Source of the DNA: Russula earlei
Lineage: Eukaryota; Basidiomycota; Agaricomycetes; Russulales; Russulaceae
Length of the DNA: 41,488 nt
Direction of reading: 5' to 3'
Assembly (NCBI GenBank): GCA_025769875.1
Contig: JAGFNK010000456.1
Span: 1 to 41,488, forward strand
In this document: positions 19,999 to 30,839 of the stretch, piece by piece
Layout: each line of letters begins with the position of its first letter
Numbering within the stretch: position 1 is the first letter of the stretch
Made by a program: the position numbers and the translations under genes
Notes under the pieces: generated by a model
Seen by the model: the letters and a program-made list of their open reading frames with translations, nothing else
The model's database searches: none
Told to the model about the DNA's origin: nothing

Positions 19999-20947
19999 AT
20001 GAAGTCTCTTCTTCCTCATGAAGTCAACTACATCGTCTCCCTTCTCCAGGCCAACCATTCAGTTCATAACATTGTCAAGGCAGCACACAGAAGCATTGGT
20101 TCAATCACCAACATTTGCCAGAAATACCTTCCTGACCTTCCAAAGTCCTCTGGAGGTCGTCCTTCCAAGCTCTCTAACCTTGACATCTGCTTTGCCACAT
20201 GCCTTCTTAGCTCTGGAGAAGCAGATACTGCTCCTCAGGTTGCTAGAAGGTTAGAGGTCATCAAAGAGTCCACTATCTCCAATCAGACCATTCGAAACTA
20301 CCTTAACAAGGCAGGCTTGAAGGCAGTTACAAAGAAGAAGAGGCCTTATCTTAAACCAAGTCACTATAGGGCCAGAAAGGACTTTGCAGAAAAGTACCTA
20401 TACTGGACTGTGGAGGACTGGAAGAGGGTAATTTGGTCAGATGAGACCAAAATCAATTGTATGGGCTCAGATGGCAAGAAATGGTTCCTTGATGTTGTGG
20501 GGCTGCATGTCTTGGGAAGGAGTTGGGCATGCAGCAAAGATTGATGGAAGGATAGATGCTGAACTTTATTGCAGCATTTTGGAGGATGAACTACTTGCAT
20601 CTATCAAGTATTTCAAGAAGAAATGCAAAGATACCCTCTTTCAACAGGACAATGCCTCTATCCACAAGAGCAGGCTTGCCACATCTTGGTTCCAAGACCA
20701 CAGAATTCAGGTCATGGACTGGCCAGCTCAATCCCCAGACCTCAATCCTATTGAGCATCTTTGGGCTCATCTCAAAAAGAAGCTTGCAGCTTATCCAACA
20801 CCCCTTAAGGGAATCAATGAACTTTGGGAGCACACACAGCTGGAATGGAAGGCCATTGATCAAACTGTTGTGCAGAATTTGATAGAAAGTATGCCTAGGA
20901 GGGTGGACGAGGTGTTCAAAGCAAATGGAGGATACACAAACTACTAA
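19999..20947 (+). pseudogene. Tc1-family DD34E transposase with one internal deletion
   Basis: Start chosen at ATG 19999 (MKSLLPHEVNYIV). The N-terminal helix-turn-helix domains span residues 1-110 (GGRPSKLS linker, NQTIRNYLNKAGL). Catalytic residues: Asp in IWSDETK (20440-20442), Asp in FQQDNASIH (20648-20650) and Glu in SPDLNPIEHLW (20753-20755), with exactly 34 residues between the last two. At about 20480 the frame jumps from GSDGKKW to GSLMLWGCM. The block usually between these (about 20 residues) is missing, so a small deletion shifted the frame. The rest is open to the end (GGYTNY). No intron. One lesion in an otherwise readable gene suggests it is younger than the Plavaka beside it. 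Confidence 0.92.
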
Positions 20948-21191
20948 TTTTTGGCATATACCCTATTTAGATACCAAGGCAAAAAAACTGTTCAAATGGA
21001 TATACTGGAAGAAATACCTTATATCTTCTTACATAAGTATGTTCATAGTATATATAGTATTCTATTACAAAGCTATGATGTAGAGCTTTAAAACAAGCCC
21101 ACTAACATGTTATCAGCTGCAGTGGTTCTCTAGATATGGTTAATACAATGAAAATGTACAAAACATTTGAACGGTTTTTTGGGTCACTGTA
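20948..21191 (+). repeat. Right end of the Tc1 element, with internal inverted motif
   Basis: GAACGGTTTTTTGGGTCACTGTA at 21169-21191 is a typical Tc1-like terminus ending at TA. An inverted partner of its inner part (CAAAAAAACTGTTCAAATG) lies at 20979-20997 just after the transposase. The matching left terminus could not be found in 19700-19998, so the left end is probably lost or degraded. Confidence 0.65.
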
Positions 21192-22360
21192 TAATTGGCC
21201 GCTTTGAATTACAAGGATGTGTGATTTTGATAACAGACTTATCATGACGTAGCTTTGGTTAGACCCAAATGATAACTGCGGTTATAATAAATATCGAATT
21301 TGATTATATAGCCGTTATAATGACCTTCCCGATTTTCCGACAAACTCGCAGTGTACCATGTTGTACACTGGACTTCACTCATGCCACATGCATAATCCAT
21401 GCTCTTACCATGCCTCATCATGCTCTCCAGAACATAACGACTCCAGTAATATATTTAATTCAATACTGGAAAGCAGCACAAGCACGTGCAAAGAGCTGAG
21501 CTCCCCTGAACAAGATAATAGCTACTGATATTTAAATACAAAAGTGCTATTCTAAAGTCCTGTTCTTCCTACTGCGAATCCGCGAGCGCTGAGGCGGTGC
21601 GGCGATGATGTCGGGGGCGAGACGCTATGGGCAGCGAGCCCTCGAATAGCGCTGGCAATGACGATGGGTGAGGCGCTGGGGCAGCGAGCCCTCGGGTAAG
21701 GCGATGGTGACGATGACGAACGCGTCATACAAGTCCGTGCGTAGACGTGTGGCGGACGCGAAGGACGATGCTTGAGGGACGGTCTTGGAAGAGCAAGAGG
21801 GCGCGAGGTGCAGCTGGACTGGCGATGGTGTCGTGCCTGTAGGTCGAAGTGTGGGGAGGAGCCGTGCTCCGACTTGAAGACCGAAGGGATGAAGGCGTTG
21901 AGCGGCAAGGCGAGTGACGTCGATGGCGATCGAATTGAGCCGTTGTCGTAATCTGCTGACATGGAGTGGGCAACGCAGTGGGGATGACGTCGAGAGTGGG
22001 AACGCGAGGAAAGGAGAGTGAGGTGAAAGGAATGACGATAGTTGGAAGGAGGGATGTGAGTGGGATGAAAGACAAGTGAACGCGTGGCGCTGCAATCGGC
22101 CTGGTACAAGTCATGCCAGCGGGCTCACATACAGTACTGTACTATCAGTTATGGGGAACTCGGCACTGTATCACCATCTCGGTGGTCACAAATGTCACGA
22201 ATATTACTCGATAAGCACTGGATGGAACTCCAGTTTTCTTTGCTAGAATGACATTAACAGCACTCAATAGTATAACTACAAAATTTTGAATGGAGTTGTT
22301 AGCATACAGGGAAAAATGAAAGTGGATACAGTGCCGAGTTTCTCGTACAACAGCCGTGGC
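21192..22360. other. No gene recognised; GC-rich low-complexity stretch
   Basis: 21192-21540 is AT-rich and featureless. 21590-22110 is GC-rich with short internal repeats (GCGCTGGGGCAGCGAGCCCTCG-like units near 21620 and 21680). Several overlapping frames stay open there, but they translate to Ser/Pro/Arg-biased strings typical of skewed composition. Confidence 0.5.
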
Positions 22361-22500
22361 CTAGGCCAGGCCAAGCCGGAACCAAGCGCGGTTGACGGCT
22401 TTGGCCCGGCCTGGGGTTTTAGAAAGCCAAAGCCGCAAGCCAAAGCCTCGGGCCAAGCCAAAGCCAGGCTTTCAGGCTTAGCCGGGCCGGAACATCCCTA
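22361..22500. repeat. Short-period GGCC/AAGCC degenerate repeat
   Basis: Repeated AAAGCC, GGCCAAGCC and GGCTTTGGC words on both strands, partly palindromic. The plus frame translates to K-P/K-A-rich sequence (ATG near 22316). This looks like simple-sequence expansion and not a protein. The 22501-23000 stretch that follows shows no gene. Confidence 0.55.
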
Positions 22501-23006
22501 GTTGTAATCGAGGATGATAATCATCTACGCTATCTACAAGGCGAGATCGAAAGTAAATGTAACTAAGTAACTGTAGTCGGAATCATAGGATCACATCATT
22601 AAATAATATATCTATCATATCAGGGAAATCCCTCAGTCGCCTTCATTCACTCGTCACTCGCGATTGGCATCACTTGCCCGCAATCGATCTCAATCGCTTG
22701 CGTGCTCCTTAAGTGGGTAATCACGACACAGAATAGGCATTGTGCTGTGTGGCGTCGTTTAATGGTGGCTCTGGTCGCTGAAACGTCCGACAATTCCATA
22801 TGGCCGTAGTGAAAAAAGGGTTGGCCCAAGATCCTATGGTACTACACTACGGATACTACGGCACATATTAGTTAGTCATAATGAAACTTGTGACTGTGAT
22901 TCGCGAACTCCGACTTGAAGTCCTCCCTCTCGGTCTCGGATTTCCATGCGCCGATGGGTCAATCGGGCCGATCGGGTCCTTGTGGGCGGACTCCAAAAAA
23001 GGGATT

Positions 23007-23446
23007 CTATCTAGTCCCGATCCGGTAGAACGGAAATGGTTCATGGAGCCACGGGTCATACTCCTCCTCCTCCTGGCGTCCGTTCCGATTGACCACTCTG
23101 TTCAGGTTCCCACCTCTGTTCAGGTTCCCACCGTTCGGGTTCCCACCTCTGTTCAGGTTCCCACCGTTCGGGTTCCCACCTCTGTTCAGGTTCCCACCGT
23201 TCGGGTTCCCGCCTCCATTCGCGTTCCCATCTCTGTTCGGGCTCCCCTCTCTGATATCTCTATTTGGGTCTCCCCCACTGTTCGAGCCCCCCCCAGGCCT
23301 TCCGTTTGTATCCCCCTTGTTAGGGACTCTACAATGTAAAAGTTGAGTGATGCGCACCTATCATGTGTTGAAGTTGAAGGAAGCGCGAATGACGGAACAA
23401 CGCCAGCTGCGACGCAGAAAATGGCAAAAACGAGGCAATATCGCAT
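23007..23446 (-). CDS. Small secreted protein with Asn/Gly-rich 11-residue repeats
   Basis: Start ATG at 23446 opens MRYCLVFAIFCVAAGVVPS, followed by F-A-L-P, a clear signal peptide with likely cleavage after S-F-A. Exon 1 (23446-23358) ends at AG|GTGCGC. A 59-nt intron (23357-23299) with a CTAAC branch-point motif ends GGAAG. Exon 2 (23298-23007) is open to TAG, giving 126 residues. The mature part is G/N-rich with three tandem copies of an 11-residue N-P-N-G-G-N-L-N-R-G-G unit (33-bp DNA period), then a charged R-Q-E-E-E-E-Y tail. It has no cysteine pattern. It is probably exported to the wall or medium; function unknown. The GTGCGC donor is weak, and the opposite strand also has an open frame through the repeats, so the model is uncertain. 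Confidence 0.42.
23096..23215. repeat. 33-bp tandem repeat inside the secreted-protein gene
   Basis: Units alternate GTTCAGGTTCCCACC and GTTCGGGTTCCCACCTCT (plus strand), with about three full periods and near-perfect identity. The period is a multiple of three, so copy-number change keeps the reading frame. Confidence 0.85.
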
Positions 23447-23650
23447 TGTTATTGTGAATAGGTTGGTTGTGGCAGTCAAAGTCTCTGAACGAATTGAATG
23501 AAAGGACTGTCGGTAACCAGTACCAACTTGAAGGATGAACGGAATAGCACAGCTAGAGAGAATTGGAACCCCAAGCATTGGCTTAATATACTCTTGGGTA
23601 GTCCCTACAATCATGATGCCATCAGAAATATCACGGGGCAAACCCGTTTG

Positions 23651-23708
23651 TCATCATCTCATCTCATCTCATCTCATCTCATCTCATCTCATCATCTCAT
23701 CATCTCAA
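23651..23708 (+). repeat. Pentanucleotide microsatellite (TCATC/ATCTC)n
   Basis: About ten uninterrupted CATCT units followed by degenerate CATCATCTCAT copies. Confidence 0.9.
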
Positions 23709-23822
23709 TCTCAACTAATTAAAATGAGAACGGAGAGTCAGGGTCTGCCCCGAGCTGCCTCCATTTGGACGAGAAAATTACCGCAATTGGACAGAATGCT
23801 TAGCAAATCAATTTGTAAGCAG

Positions 23823-26800
23823 TGAAAAAACGGTTTGGACCGCGGCGTCTTCGTTTTACGACGCGCGCGTTCGTTTTTCATTTGCCGTCGTTCGTCCTCT
23901 CCTTCCCCTCACCACTCTCCCTTCCCTTTGGTCCTAGGTCAACACTCCCAAGCTGCCAGCTTCCTCAAGTTTTCCACTCAAGTGTTCACTGGCTACACTG
24001 GCTTTTTTTACAAGTCTTTTGAGTTTTCCCGTGAGCTGTGGTTTCTGCGGGTGCGTTTTTTTCGTTTCATTTTCACGCGCTCTCTCTCATCCTCCTTCAC
24101 CTCCTTCTCAACTGTCTTCCACACAGGCCCCTGAATGCTTCCACCCATTCCTGTCTCCTCCTGTGTCACTGCAGTGGTGACGATGACCACAACTCGGGCA
24201 TGGCCACAGCGACGTCGCGACGGCCACGAATCTTGAGCATGGCCCATGAGCCAATGTGATGATCTGGCCGCCTTGATGGCGACGTACCCATGGCCTTGAT
24301 GATGGCATGGTTCCACTCGCTCTTTCTCTGTCCCCCACCTTCTTGCCATCCCCTGCACCTCCATGCTGCGGTTGTGACAATGACAGCGACTCAGGCATGG
24401 CCATGGCGCCATCGCGATGGCCAGGAATCATCAGCATGGCCCATGGCCACTGTGATGATCTGGCTGCGGTGACGGCGATGTGCCCATGTCCGTGACGACA
24501 GCACGTTTGCAATTGCAATTTTTCTCTTTCTTCTCCCACCCTCTTGCTCTCCTCTGCACTTTGTTTTGCAAGTTCCTTTCAGCACGGGTGACCACTCCAA
24601 GCCAAGCCAAGACCACAAGATCTTCCAGTGACCATCAAAACCAATCGTGCAATTGCCAATTGCGAATCCTGTGCGCGTTTCATGTTCCTTTCGTTTTTCG
24701 TTTCTTTCTTTTCCGTCTCACTATGCACCTTTTTTCTAACCCTTTCTCACAGTTACAGCACAACCAGCGTCACGGCGATGACACAGCCGTCAAGACGGTG
24801 AGGAGTGGTCCACGCATGTGACACACGTTTCGTGCGTTTTTGCCCTGTCTTTTGTTTTTCACGTTGCCTCCTCAGCTCTACTTTGCGTCTTTCCCCAGCC
24901 CTGAAGACCGTGCCAAGTTTGTCTGATTTGCAAGCAGCGTTTTTCATGCGTGACCACTTGCGTGTTCGTGTATGTATACCCCATGTTCTCTTTCTCTCGC
25001 TTTCTCTCCCACTTTCCCTCCTTCCTGCTCTTCCCGCCCCTCTTCCTGCAAGACCAACAGCCAATGCCAGATGGTTCTTCAGCCAGACTCTGTCTGTGAC
25101 AGGTCAATGTACTTTTTACCGCTTGCGCGTGCGTTTTTTTTCTGGCAATTTTTTTTTTTCTCTTTTTCCCCAACTTTGTCGACTTCCCAAGCAATGCCCT
25201 CTGCCCTGCGATCGACTTGAACACGCGTGGCGACTCCAGGCCAAGACCTCAAGAATGATATGCAACATGTTTTGTCCCGCGCTTCTCCTCCCTCGCCATT
25301 CGCACCGCCTTCTTCTGCGCAAGATAACGCTCCAATCGTTCCCACCGCGTCCTTTCCGCTTCCTCCGCCTGCTGCACCTTGATCTGTGCCTGCCGGGCGG
25401 CCTCCTCTCACGGCGTTGCACGAATCTTGGCCTCGGCCCTTCGGCGCTGGGCCTCGCGCTGTTCCAAGCGCGTGAGTGGGTCCCCAAAGTTCGGCGGCCC
25501 GTGCATGGAGACATCTCTCGCGGGCTCTGAGACCGTGCGGGTGACTGGCCCCGGCGTGGCCGGGAGCGCTTTCTCATGATGGGAAGAAACGTGTGTTTTC
25601 TCGCTGCAGCGTCTTCAGTTTCAGTTTTCATACACGCGTTCTTTCCCCTTTCCTTCCAGTGCGTTCTCCCTTTTTCTCTTTTTTTATCGTCTTTTCTATG
25701 CACAAGCAAGCCACACATCCCTGCCTCACCTGCATCGGAATCACACGTGCAGTTCCCTCAAGTATCACTGGCCTCCTTTCTCCCGGGCGCTGTGTGTGTT
25801 TCCCTGTGTTTTTCCTCTCAGTTTTTTCTTTTTTTTCCTCTCAAGCAGCGGTGACGACGACAATGTCACTGTCACAGTGGCAACCACAACGCGACGGCCA
25901 TAATCATGACCGCGACCACCGAATGGCACAAGCAGCCACCGCGAGTGTTCCCGCGCGCACTCATTCCCGCGCGTTGACCAGGTGCGTTATTCCCTTTCAT
26001 TTTTGTGAACTGTCTCTCATACTCTCCACCCTTTCCTCAAGTGCTCCAAGCTCCCTCCACACGCGATCGTACAATCCCCACACTCGATACTCGGATGGCA
26101 AGAAATGCATGTTTTCATGCGTGCGCGATCAGGGATTTTTGGGCTTTCTGGCGTGCGTTTTCGTTTTCATTTTCGCGCGTTCTCTGATTCTCTTTTCCCT
26201 CTTCCTCCCCTCAGTGCAATAACCCATTGTCCCATTTCACAAGCCTCTCTTCACGGCGACACGGCATGGCCTGGACGCGGCGATGACGCTGCAAACTCCC
26301 CTCCTGCCGCGCTTTCTGCCGCGCGCGACATGTCATGTATGTGTTTCCCTTCGTTTCTCCCCTCTGTTTTTCTCTTTTTACTTTCGTTTTCCTCTCAAGC
26401 AGCGGTGGCGACGACTGTCACTGTCACAGTGGCAATCACAATGCAATGGCCATGACCACGACCACGACCACGGAACGGCACAAGCAGCCACCACGAGCCT
26501 GCACGCGATCATTCTCGCGTCGACCAGATGCGTTTTTTCAAGACTCTCCAAGTCTCTGTTTGTGACTTGCCAGTTTCAGCTGGCTTTCTTTTACCGTGCG
26601 TGCGTGCGTGCGCGTGTTTTTCCTTTTCTCTTTCTATTTAACACCCGCTTCCGACTGAAGGACGTGCGACCGGCCTTCCCCGCGACGTCCACCCCTTCCA
26701 CCTCCACACTCGATGGTACAATCCCCTCACTTGATACCTGGATGGCAAGAAACGCGTGTGCGATTATTGTGCGTTAAACTGTGCCCCTGCATGTTTCTTT

Positions 26801-27560
26801 TTCTCTCATATGCAAGTTCGACACACCACACGAAGGCCGAACGGCCCCACCAACAACGCCACTCCCTCCCAGCCTCCATCATCCTGCCAACACATGCCGC
26901 GCGACTGCGATCACCATCGCGCGTGTGTTCTCCCGACAACCGACGCACACCAAGGCGAATGGTCCAGCCCAACGCCACTCCCCCACCTTCATCATCCTGC
27001 CCTCAACACATGCTGTGCCGTCCCATGCGCCCTCTCAACAAATCGACACACCACACAAAGGCCGAATGGCCCGGCCCAACGCCACTCCCTTGCCGTCTCC
27101 ATCACGCCAGCACACGCCGCGTGATCGCGATCGCCTTTGCGAACACCTTCTCCCGAGAAAACGGTGCACCCCAAAATGAAGGCCGAACGGTCCCGCCCAA
27201 TGCCACTGACCGCACGGTGTTCTGGCTTTCAGGTACTTTTCTTTCATTTTCCCCTTTTTTTTTCTTCTTTCCTTTTCTTTTGTGTTCTTGCCTCTGTCTG
27301 TGACTTGCCAGTTTCAGCTGGCTTTTTCAATGTAACACCCATTTCTGACCGAAGGACGCGCGACCGGCCAATTTCCACACACCCACACCAACCCAAACCC
27401 TGCTGTCACGTGATGGCTTCCTCACGCGCGATGTCACGCTTCGAGTTGTGTGCATTTTCTTGGCCAGCTCTCAGCCCATCACTTCCTTCACCATGTGGAT
27501 GTGTCACCAAATGCAAACCAGTTGACTATGTTACTTTCGGTGGATGTAATGTAATGATTT
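23823..27560. repeat. Degenerate array of duplicated pyrimidine-rich modules
   Basis: No long coding frame. Segments recur at intervals of about 200-700 bp: the CAGTGGTGACGATGACCAC...GATGATCTGGC block at 24170 and again at 24370; the CTCTCAAGCAGCGGTG...CACAAGCAGCCACC block at 25840 and 26391; the CTCGATAC...GGATGGCAAGAAA block at 26070 and 26720; and the GACTTGCCAGTTTCAGCTGGCT and GAAGGACG-GCGACCGGCC blocks at 26560-26670 and 27300-27365. Between them are many GTGCGTTTTT words followed by T/C tracts ending in CTCAAG or CTCAG, resembling introns. It could be a dead multi-exon gene family, a non-coding repeat array, or the inside of an unrecognised element. Confidence 0.6.
25245..25590 (-). pseudogene. 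Fragment encoding a charged coiled-coil-like segment
   Basis: One minus-strand frame reads RDVSMHGPPNFGDPLTRLEQ then REAQRRRAEAKIRAT, a stop, then EEAARQAQIKVQQAEEAERT and RWERLERYLAQKK. Its heptad-like Glu/Arg/Ala pattern and local codon use look protein-coding, unlike the surrounding pyrimidine-rich DNA. A single TGA (about 25411) breaks it. Similar charged linkers occur in many fungal proteins, so no function is assigned. It may be an exon captured or stranded in the repeat array. Confidence 0.35.
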
Positions 27561-28650
27561 CATAACTTTTCCATTCATATAATAAATGAGTTGTCAGTTT
27601 AACTGGAGCTGAGCTGTAGCACTATGGTTGGTTGAGTGATTAACATCAAAGACACATACTGATTGGCAGTTGACTTGGCCATATGAACTGCTGTCATTGA
27701 TAGGATCATGGTAGGAGTTCTGTTCTTGGTTGAAATTTAGTGTATTGACATAGATTGTTCTGCTAGATGACATGAAGATTACACATTCACCCAAAAAAGG
27801 ATTATACCCAGTAATGATACTAAAGGCATATTAGGTAGGGCCTTTTAGAAACAGAATTTTGAACCCAAAATGAAACTCAAGGACTTTTCAGAGATCACCA
27901 ATATAACTACTAAAATGACTGCTAAAATAGGCCTTATAAGTAAAAAGGATTGCATATGGTGATGATTGTGGGATTATAATATACCTCCTCTCCCTTTATC
28001 CAAAAAAAGGATTACACATGAAGAGAATGCTCATGGCCTGCCAAAGGCACACCCCTTGGGCAAAGCCCAAGCAAGCTTCAGCTTGTATAATGGAAAAGCA
28101 AAGTTGCCCATTGCTGCACAGAGAACTGACCTACTCCCGAAACTCACATTTCCATAAAAGGAAACTATTACAAATCTTATGTGGGTGATCTCGCCGCCAC
28201 CATCGCCATCGCATTGCACAACTACCTGCTGCCAGGAACTCGGAAAGCGCCTGCCGAGAGCCATGCACGAATAAGGAAAGAGGGCCGGCCAGGGACGGAC
28301 CTCGATCGAAGAAGGATACGTACCATGTTGAGTGTGAGAAAAATATTGCAAACGAACTACGACATGGACTCTCCGAACACAACAGATAAAAAATTCTCCT
28401 CCTGTTAAATGCAGCAAGCCCCGCTGCAAGAGGTTGGTAACCTCTCAGTTCAAGTGATGTGACCCATGTCGAAATCATCAAACTGGCCTAGTTACCCCTC
28501 CATTCTGGCCTCTCTTTCCCGGCATCACCAGCGCCGACTCACCCACACCTCTCCATTCCACCGACCCTCCTCCTCATGCCCGCAGTCGCAGCCGCGTTAG
28601 TTGCGCCCTCTCTCGGCTCCACCACCAGCCTTCCGTCCTTCGTCGCGGGA
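27561..28650. other. No gene recognised
   Basis: AT-rich to about 28160 with two similar CCAAAAAAAGGATTA words (near 27791 and 28001). Beyond that, short frames on both strands lack domains. Nothing here supports a gene, RNA or element boundary. Confidence 0.5.
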
Positions 28651-28671
28651 TCAGTCCCTCCATCATGACGA

Positions 28672-29176
28672 TTCCCAACCGGTGCTATGACCGGGATCTC
28701 GGAGGCTTCGTGGCTGCCTCATCACGACGTCGCATGCGAAAACGTTCTCCAGTATCACGGCAGTTTCAGAGCGTTATGTGGTCCCTTCGTACGTGCACGC
28801 CCCCTGTCCCATGAAGATTGCGACGAGCTGTTCTGACACGGACTCCACCCGGACGACCGCAAGATGGTTTCCCGACGCCTCGACCCCTGGCGCATGGATG
28901 AGCGACGAAGACTCTATTACGATTCTCGAGAGGTATTCGACACCCCGGTCGACATCTTCTCTCAAGACCCTCGCGATATCCGCTGGGAACGCGAACTCGA
29001 CTCCCGCGATGAAGACGATTCGGACTTAATTTACCCCACATCCACACCAGCTCTCGCCTTCCTCCCTGCCGTCCCCGCACGTCCAGCGTCGCCTGGCATC
29101 GTCTTAACGTCGCCCGCTTCCATCATCCTTGCGGTTCCCGCACTTCCAACCTTGCCTACCTCCCCTCACCTTTGAA
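28672..29176 (+). pseudogene. Gag-like fragment of a Ty3/Gypsy-type element
   Basis: A plus-strand frame from ATG near 28687 (MTGISEASWLPHHDVACENV) continues LQYHGSFRALCGPFVRARPL, then SHEDCDELF, a TGA, and HGLHPDDRKMVSRRLD. The pattern of an aromatic-rich helix, R-x-L-S-x-x-E, then F-x-x-G-L-H-P-D-D-R-x-x-x-x-x-R-L is seen in Gag-like proteins of basidiomycete retrotransposons. Acidic (DSRDEDDSD) and proline-rich sequence follow. The family match is by pattern only. No LTRs were firmly tied to it. Confidence 0.4.
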
Positions 29177-30380
29177 TGTCTCCCCTCCTCCAGTCGCCTT
29201 CGCCTTCGCCCCACCTACCGTCATCAATCCCATCTCGCCAACCGCGGCCGTCTCACTCCCAGTCGCGTCCGTTCCTGGGTCTGTACACGCCCAAGCCTCC
29301 TCTGCCTCGTCCCCCGTCCCTCTCCCTTCCATCGTCATTTGAGCCTCGTCCACCGCCGCCTCTACATCTCCCCTCTCCGGCCCAGTTCCCGCGCCGCCTA
29401 CAACGCCCACCGCCACCCCAGTCATCGTCAGTCCTGCAACCGCCGTCTCAACGCCCATCTCTACGCCTGCCCCAGCCGTCTCCGTTGTGGCTGTACTCGC
29501 CCCGCCTGCTGCAGCTCCGTCTCGCGTAGCCTCCCTGCCTCAGTCATCTCCTCCCAGTTCTCGCGCCGCCCTCAACGCCACCCGCCTCCCCTGCTTCGCC
29601 AGCCATCATCTCAGCTCAGTCCGCCGCCGTCTTAGTCTCACCCCCAGCAAATTATCTCAACGCCGTCCGCCGCATACGAAGTAGTAGCCACGCACGACGC
29701 CAGCAACAACGCACCATCGTCACCTCACGCCACCAGCATCACCCAAGATGACCAAGAAGGCTGCGGACTTGAGCTCAGCAACACGCCGTCGCAGAAGGAG
29801 CAGCCGCCTCGCTGTCGCAACAGGAGAAGCCGCCGACGCAAGCACCGCGCCACGTCTTCCATCACATCCCTGCCCACACATACGCCCTCATCCACGTGTG
29901 TTGCCACCACCTGCAGTGGCGAAGACCTCGTCGCCGCGGCCGCGAGGTGATTGCCAGAGACCCGCTCACGTCTCGTTTTTGTACGCTGACCCCACACTCT
30001 CTAGCTCGACGACTACAGCAAGTGTTCGCAAGGCGAAGCATGCCGTTCGCCACCTCTCACCCCACCCACTCGTACGCCATCGCCTACGCGTGCCATCGCT
30101 ACCTGCTATGGAGACTACCCCGCCGCCGCCACCGCAAGACGACAAATGCCACCCCCGCGCAAGCTGCCCCCGCATCTTCCACCTCCACGTCCGCTGCCAT
30201 CTTGCCACCACCCTCACCCTCTTCTCCGTCGCCTCCGTCTGCCACGACTCCCATCCCTCGTCTCCGTCGACCCCCACCACCACTACTTCCCGCATGAAGG
30301 AGGACCGCCCTCCCTATCGCTCTCGACGATTTAACGCACGCTGCAGACGCGGACGCGGACAACAACCCCATCCAAGATGA
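29177..30380 (+). other. Long Pro/Ser/Arg-rich, CG-rich stretch downstream of the Gag-like fragment
   Basis: About 1.2 kb with very few stops on several frames because of composition, translating to Pro/Ser/Ala-rich strings. It may be the disordered tail of the Gag-like gene. No zinc knuckle, protease or other domain is seen before AT-richer DNA begins at 30380. Confidence 0.4.
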
Positions 30381-30424
30381 AGATTGACTGAGGACAGTCA
30401 AAATTTCCCCTGGGAGGTGTAAGG

Positions 30425-30620
30425 TATGTGATCTAGCTGAGCATGGAATCACATGAGTTGTACTCATCCCCATGCACATGTTGTATCTTGAGCTCTTCCT
30501 TATGCCCCTTCCTTACATCATTGTTTGATCTCACTTGGTCTAGATTTCCTTTCATCATGCCTGCCTCTCTGTATATAAACTCCTCAGCTATTCTAGATGA
30601 ATAACAATTCTCTTTTGTGC
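30425..30620 (+). other. Possible LTR-like promoter segment
   Basis: Contains TGTATATAAACTCC (near 30571), followed 30 nt later by GAATAACAATTCTC. It also shares TCTAGATTTCCTTTCAT (30539-30555) with the Tc1 inverted repeats (6894-6910 and the mirror copy). Ends and TSD could not be found. Confidence 0.25.
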
Positions 30621-30839
30621 CTCTCACACCAGTCTTCAAAAACAAGAAGCCAGACTGCTGTGTGCAAAGTGCCCTTCTGCTCCCTTCTGCTCCTACCTGC
30701 CTTTGGATCAAGCCCCACAGACTCCATGTGCCTGAACTGGCAAGCTATGATGCCTTTTCTCCCAGATATTTCCAGTGGAAGTCTCCATTTATTGTTGTTT
30801 TCATGTGACCTTGCACTTGCCATTTTTGGATGTCATTTC

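Noticed and set aside
21552..22109. Minus-strand 185-codon Ser/Pro/Arg-rich frame
   Set aside because: Three overlapping frames are open in GC-rich repeated DNA, with no motif and no splice context.
22276..22501. Lys/Pro/Ala-rich small protein in the GGCC repeat
   Set aside because: Simple-sequence translation; both strands are open.
22881..23339. Plus-strand 152-codon frame with VQVPT repeats
   Set aside because: It is the antisense of the 33-bp repeat gene. It has no signal peptide, whereas the minus strand has one plus a plausible intron. Kept only as an alternative.
23329..23357. 29-nt intron (GTGCGC to TTGTAG) in the secreted-protein gene
   Set aside because: It restores the frame but is too short for a fungal intron. 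The 59-nt version using the CTAAC branch point restores the same frame.
24008..25718. Many open frames of 100-240 codons on both strands in the module array
   Set aside because: Homopolymer-rich translations (Ser/Phe/Leu or Arg/Lys) that change between repeated modules; shadows of pyrimidine-rich DNA.
28031..28481. Minus-strand frames of 116-132 codons
   Set aside because: No domain, no consistent start or splice pattern, and a competing plus frame.
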